Part shown: piece by piece, positions 5,511 through 6,874 of the stretch
Position numbering within the stretch: position 1 is the first letter of the stretch
Layout of the letters: each line of letters begins with the position of its first letter
Assembly (NCBI GenBank): GCA_964487555.1
Contig: CAZART010000194.1
Location: forward strand, 1-6,874
From: CAZART01 sp964487555
GTDB lineage: Bacteria > Bacteroidota > Rhodothermia > Rhodothermales > VXPQ01
Reading direction: 5' to 3'
Length of the DNA stretch: 6,874 nt
The notes under the pieces: generated by a model
Databases searched by the model: none
Seen by the model: only the letters and a program-made list of their open reading frames with translations
Told to the model about the DNA's origin: nothing
Position numbers and translations under genes: made by a program

Positions 5511-6059
5511 TCAGAACCGGCGCGCAATCAGGTGCGCGGGAGGAATTTTAGCGGTCGCCGGGACAGAGGCGGCCTGCGAGGCATCGCTCGTAGCGGGGCC
5601 GGGGACTCCCGACGCGCGCTGTGCTTCCAGGTACAGGTGCTGGTTTTGGAGTTCCGTCCGTCCCGCTTCATCGAGGCCCCACTCCGCCAGTGTATCGACG
5701 CTTGGTATCGATCGCAGTGTTCCGGTGATCGAGATCGTCTGCCCGGCGTTGATGTCATATCGTCCTTCTATCGGCGTATCCGGCGTGCGCTGTTCGATCA
5801 ACAGTACGAAGAGGCGCTGCTCGGGGCTCGGGCCGATCCAGAAGATGCTGTCGCCCACGACATCCTGTACGTGGACATCGGTGAACTGGACGGTTCGCCC
5901 CTCGTAGTCGGCCGCAGACGCCGGGTCAAGCACAACGGCGATGTCGTCGAGGGCCATGTCCACGTCCGGCTCGTCCGTCCGACAGGCGGCGAACGCTACC
6001 AGTAAGAGCATGCAGACGGCTAGACGGACCAATGTCGAATTGCTCGAGCTGTTTGTCAT
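5511..6059 (-). CDS. Lipoprotein with OB-fold-like domain
   Basis: This 182-residue protein opens with a lipoprotein signal peptide: LVRLAVCMLLLVAFAAC, with the likely lipidated Cys at 26, then an acidic RTDEPDVD. The mature domain has alternating strands: AADYEGRTVQFTDVHVQDVV (49-68), SIFWIGPSPEQRLFVLLIEQ (71-90), and AGQTISITGTLRSIPS (105-120) leading to a W-G-L/helix segment and NQHLYLEAQRA (139-149). This is the pattern of small beta-barrel OB-fold domains of periplasmic or envelope proteins, where '(E)G-x-x-V-x-(F/L)-x-D-V-x-V' and 'G-x-x-I-x-I-x-G-x-(L/V)' form core strands. The last ~30 residues are Ala/Pro-rich and probably disordered. No SD precedes ATG 6059. No partner gene is adjacent on this strand; function is unknown. 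Confidence 0.82.
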   Translation of the reverse strand: MTNSSSNSTLVRLAVCMLLLVAFAACRTDEPDVDMALDDIAVVLDPASAADYEGRTVQFTDVHVQDVVGDSIFWIGPSPEQRLFVLLIEQRTPDTPIEGRYDINAGQTISITGTLRSIPSVDTLAEWGLDEAGRTELQNQHLYLEAQRASGVPGPATSDASQAASVPATAKIPPAHLIARRF

Positions 6060-6412
6060 GGCGAAGCGGTACTGGTTAACAGGTGGGACGAATCCCTATT
6101 GGGACGGTAACGGGATCCGGCCGTCTCAGAATGACCTCTCTCTCTATCTAAAAAATCCGGACTACAGTTGTGCCCGCATATTGGTAAGGGCGTGTAACGA
6201 TGATCCGACGCATGCGGCTGCAGACAGACATCGCTCCGACGGCTTGCTGCGAAAGACATCTGCGACATGTCGGCTGGTCTGCTCCTTGGCTCGAGCGCGT
6301 CCTTCGGAACGACCGTCGAATGTCCAGGATGGGGCGATGCATCCGTCACAGTGGACACAGCAGATCATACGAATTCCCTGATGAGACCATGCTGGAGAAC
6401 ATCTAACTAATA

Positions 6413-6532
6413 GAATCGGCTGGTGCTACGGCAGGGCCGCATTATTTCACGCTGGATACTTCTAACCTGGCGCCTGGCGTATGTATCATCGGGCATATGG
6501 ACGATCTGGAACGAATCAGATATGGGCGGTAG
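6413..6532 (+). pseudogene. Remnant resembling the end of a T9SS type A sorting domain
   Basis: The frame ending at TAG 6530-6532 reads GATAGPHYFTLDTSNLAPGV and then CIIGHMDDLERIRYGR. The core AG-x-H-x-x-x-LDTS-x-LAPGV closely follows the last strands of type IX secretion sorting domains, which normally continue Gly-Val-Tyr and end in a short basic tail. Here the Tyr is Cys, the tail is cut short, and the same frame has a stop (TAA 6404-6406) just upstream, so no passenger protein is attached. The stretch is short, and chance resemblance is possible. Confidence 0.4.
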
Positions 6533-6555
6533 TTGTGAATTAAGAAAGCTTGACG

Positions 6556-6633
6556 CTAGCTAACAACCCACTGCAGCGGACGCCGCACGAACGGATGGCC
6601 GATGACAGCACCGGCGCTTAACCTTGCCAGTGG
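6556..6633 (+). other. attC-like half site (weak)
   Basis: GCTAACAACCCACTGCAGC at 6559-6577 followed by GGACGCCGC resembles the left half of integron attC sites. Two nested complementary pairs exist: CCACTG (6568-6573) with CAGTGG (6628-6633), and CGCCG (6581-6585) with CGGCG (6612-6616). The right-hand GTTRRRY core is missing, and no integrase or second site is present, so this is a resemblance only. Confidence 0.18.
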
Positions 6634-6640
6634 CAGACAA

Positions 6641-6874
6641 ATGAGGAGCGGGGGCGCCACGTGGTTCGCCTCAGAGCAGGGACTGCGCCACCGCTATTGC
6701 TGGTCTGTGGCCATCGATCCGGACAATCCCGAAGTTCTCGTTCTCTCGGCCGCGGCCGGCCCGATGCAGGCTCACAACGGGAGGGTCCGCTACGGCCGGC
6801 GGCTCCCCGATGCCGGGCAGACCGATCCGGCCGGCGGGGCCGCGACCGTTTTCCATATATTCGAAGCAGTACTC
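6641..6874 (+). pseudogene. Partial, internally deleted duplicate of the propeller gene (open to right edge)
   Basis: From about 6651 this copies the propeller locus in the same orientation. Positions 6667-6771 are identical to 4775-4879 (105 of 105), and similarity spans 6663-6784. It then jumps to 6785-6844, which matches 5181-5240 with about four differences. The 288 bp between (4893-5180), including the last ~88 codons and the stop, are absent. Because 288 is a multiple of three, the frame stays open from ATG 6641 (MRSGGATWFASEQGLRHRYC) through the junction (HNGRVRYGRRLPDAGQ) to the window edge. The RSGGATW at the start echoes the fourth Asp box. No SD or first three blades are present, so a functional propeller is very unlikely. 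An assembly artefact at a contig end is a possible alternative. Confidence 0.7.
6651..6844 (+). repeat. Composite direct repeat of 4759-4892 plus 5181-5240
   Basis: Segment A (offset 1892) and segment B (offset 1604) lie about 1.9 and 1.6 kb upstream in the same orientation and are fused here without the intervening 288 bp. Segment A is much better conserved than segment B, and its first ~15 bases (6651-6666) are diverged. GAGG occurs next to both ends of the missing piece (4889-4892 and 5173-5176), compatible with deletion at a short homology. Confidence 0.88.

Larger units (their letters stand above)
6060..6640. other. Gene-poor, decayed region
   Basis: Nearly 600 nt without a convincing gene. 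It includes the upstream region of the lipoprotein gene, with a CT-rich run and A-run at 6137-6156 but no clear promoter. A 46-codon plus-strand run lies at 6267-6407 (starting MSAGLLLGSSASFG) and matches no family I know. A T9SS-tail-like fragment at 6413-6532 and an attC-like half site at 6556-6633 follow. The mixture of short frames suggests gene remnants. Confidence 0.45.

Noticed and set aside
5035..5907. Long plus-strand open frame (290 codons)
   Set aside because: It overlaps the propeller end in another frame and is antisense to the lipoprotein gene; the translation is Arg/Ser/Pro-rich and lacks any recognisable fold.
6200..6406. Plus-strand 68-codon ORF upstream of the T9SS-like fragment
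   Set aside because: The translation is Arg/Met/His-rich with no motif, and other frames over the same bases look equally plausible, so no gene is supported.

Overview
The window is a GC-rich bacterial chromosomal segment with no rRNA, tRNA or CRISPR array. Several traits point towards Bacteroidota, perhaps the Rhodothermales/Rhodothermota side. These are a secreted protein with a cysteine-rich 34-residue repeat, small lipoproteins, a degraded tail resembling a type IX secretion (T9SS) sorting domain, and a mixture of starts with clear and absent Shine-Dalgarno (SD) sequences. This assignment is an inference from protein style; no marker gene is present.

Layout, left to right. (1) 1-391, minus strand: the N-terminal 130 residues of a secreted cysteine-rich repeat protein that runs off the left edge, built on a 102-bp tandem repeat. 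(2) 611-1499, minus strand: a compact two-gene operon, an SRPBCC/AHSA1-type protein followed 13 nt later by an ArsR-family repressor. A good promoter and an inverted repeat over its -35 box precede it. (3) 1590-2294, plus strand: a regulatory-looking region with a TATAAT box and a 7-bp inverted repeat, two very short ORFs, and an AraC-type regulator broken by a one-base frameshift. (4) 2453-2827, plus strand: an intact DUF1801 protein. A short ORF that begins like a VOC/glyoxalase protein sits just before it, and a stretch with an HXXEE-like fragment follows. (5) 3319-5159, plus strand: a secreted protein with two glycine-zipper membrane segments, a tiny lipoprotein-like ORF, and a 341-residue Asp-box (BNR) beta-propeller protein. 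(6) 5511-6059, minus strand: a lipoprotein with an OB-fold-like domain, convergent with the propeller gene. (7) 6060-6874: mostly decayed sequence with a T9SS-tail-like fragment and a weak attC-like half site. It ends in a partial direct duplication of the propeller gene that joins two separated pieces and stays open to the right edge.

Taken together this is an accessory region. Intact small stand-alone genes (ArsR, SRPBCC, DUF1801) are interleaved with broken or truncated ones (AraC, VOC-like, HXXEE-like, T9SS tail, propeller copy). ArsR, SRPBCC, AraC, VOC and DUF1801 genes often cluster in bacterial genomes, so positions 611-2827 may be a partly eroded version of such a cluster. The most notable structural signal is the composite duplication at 6651-6844. 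No well-supported new multi-gene system is visible.
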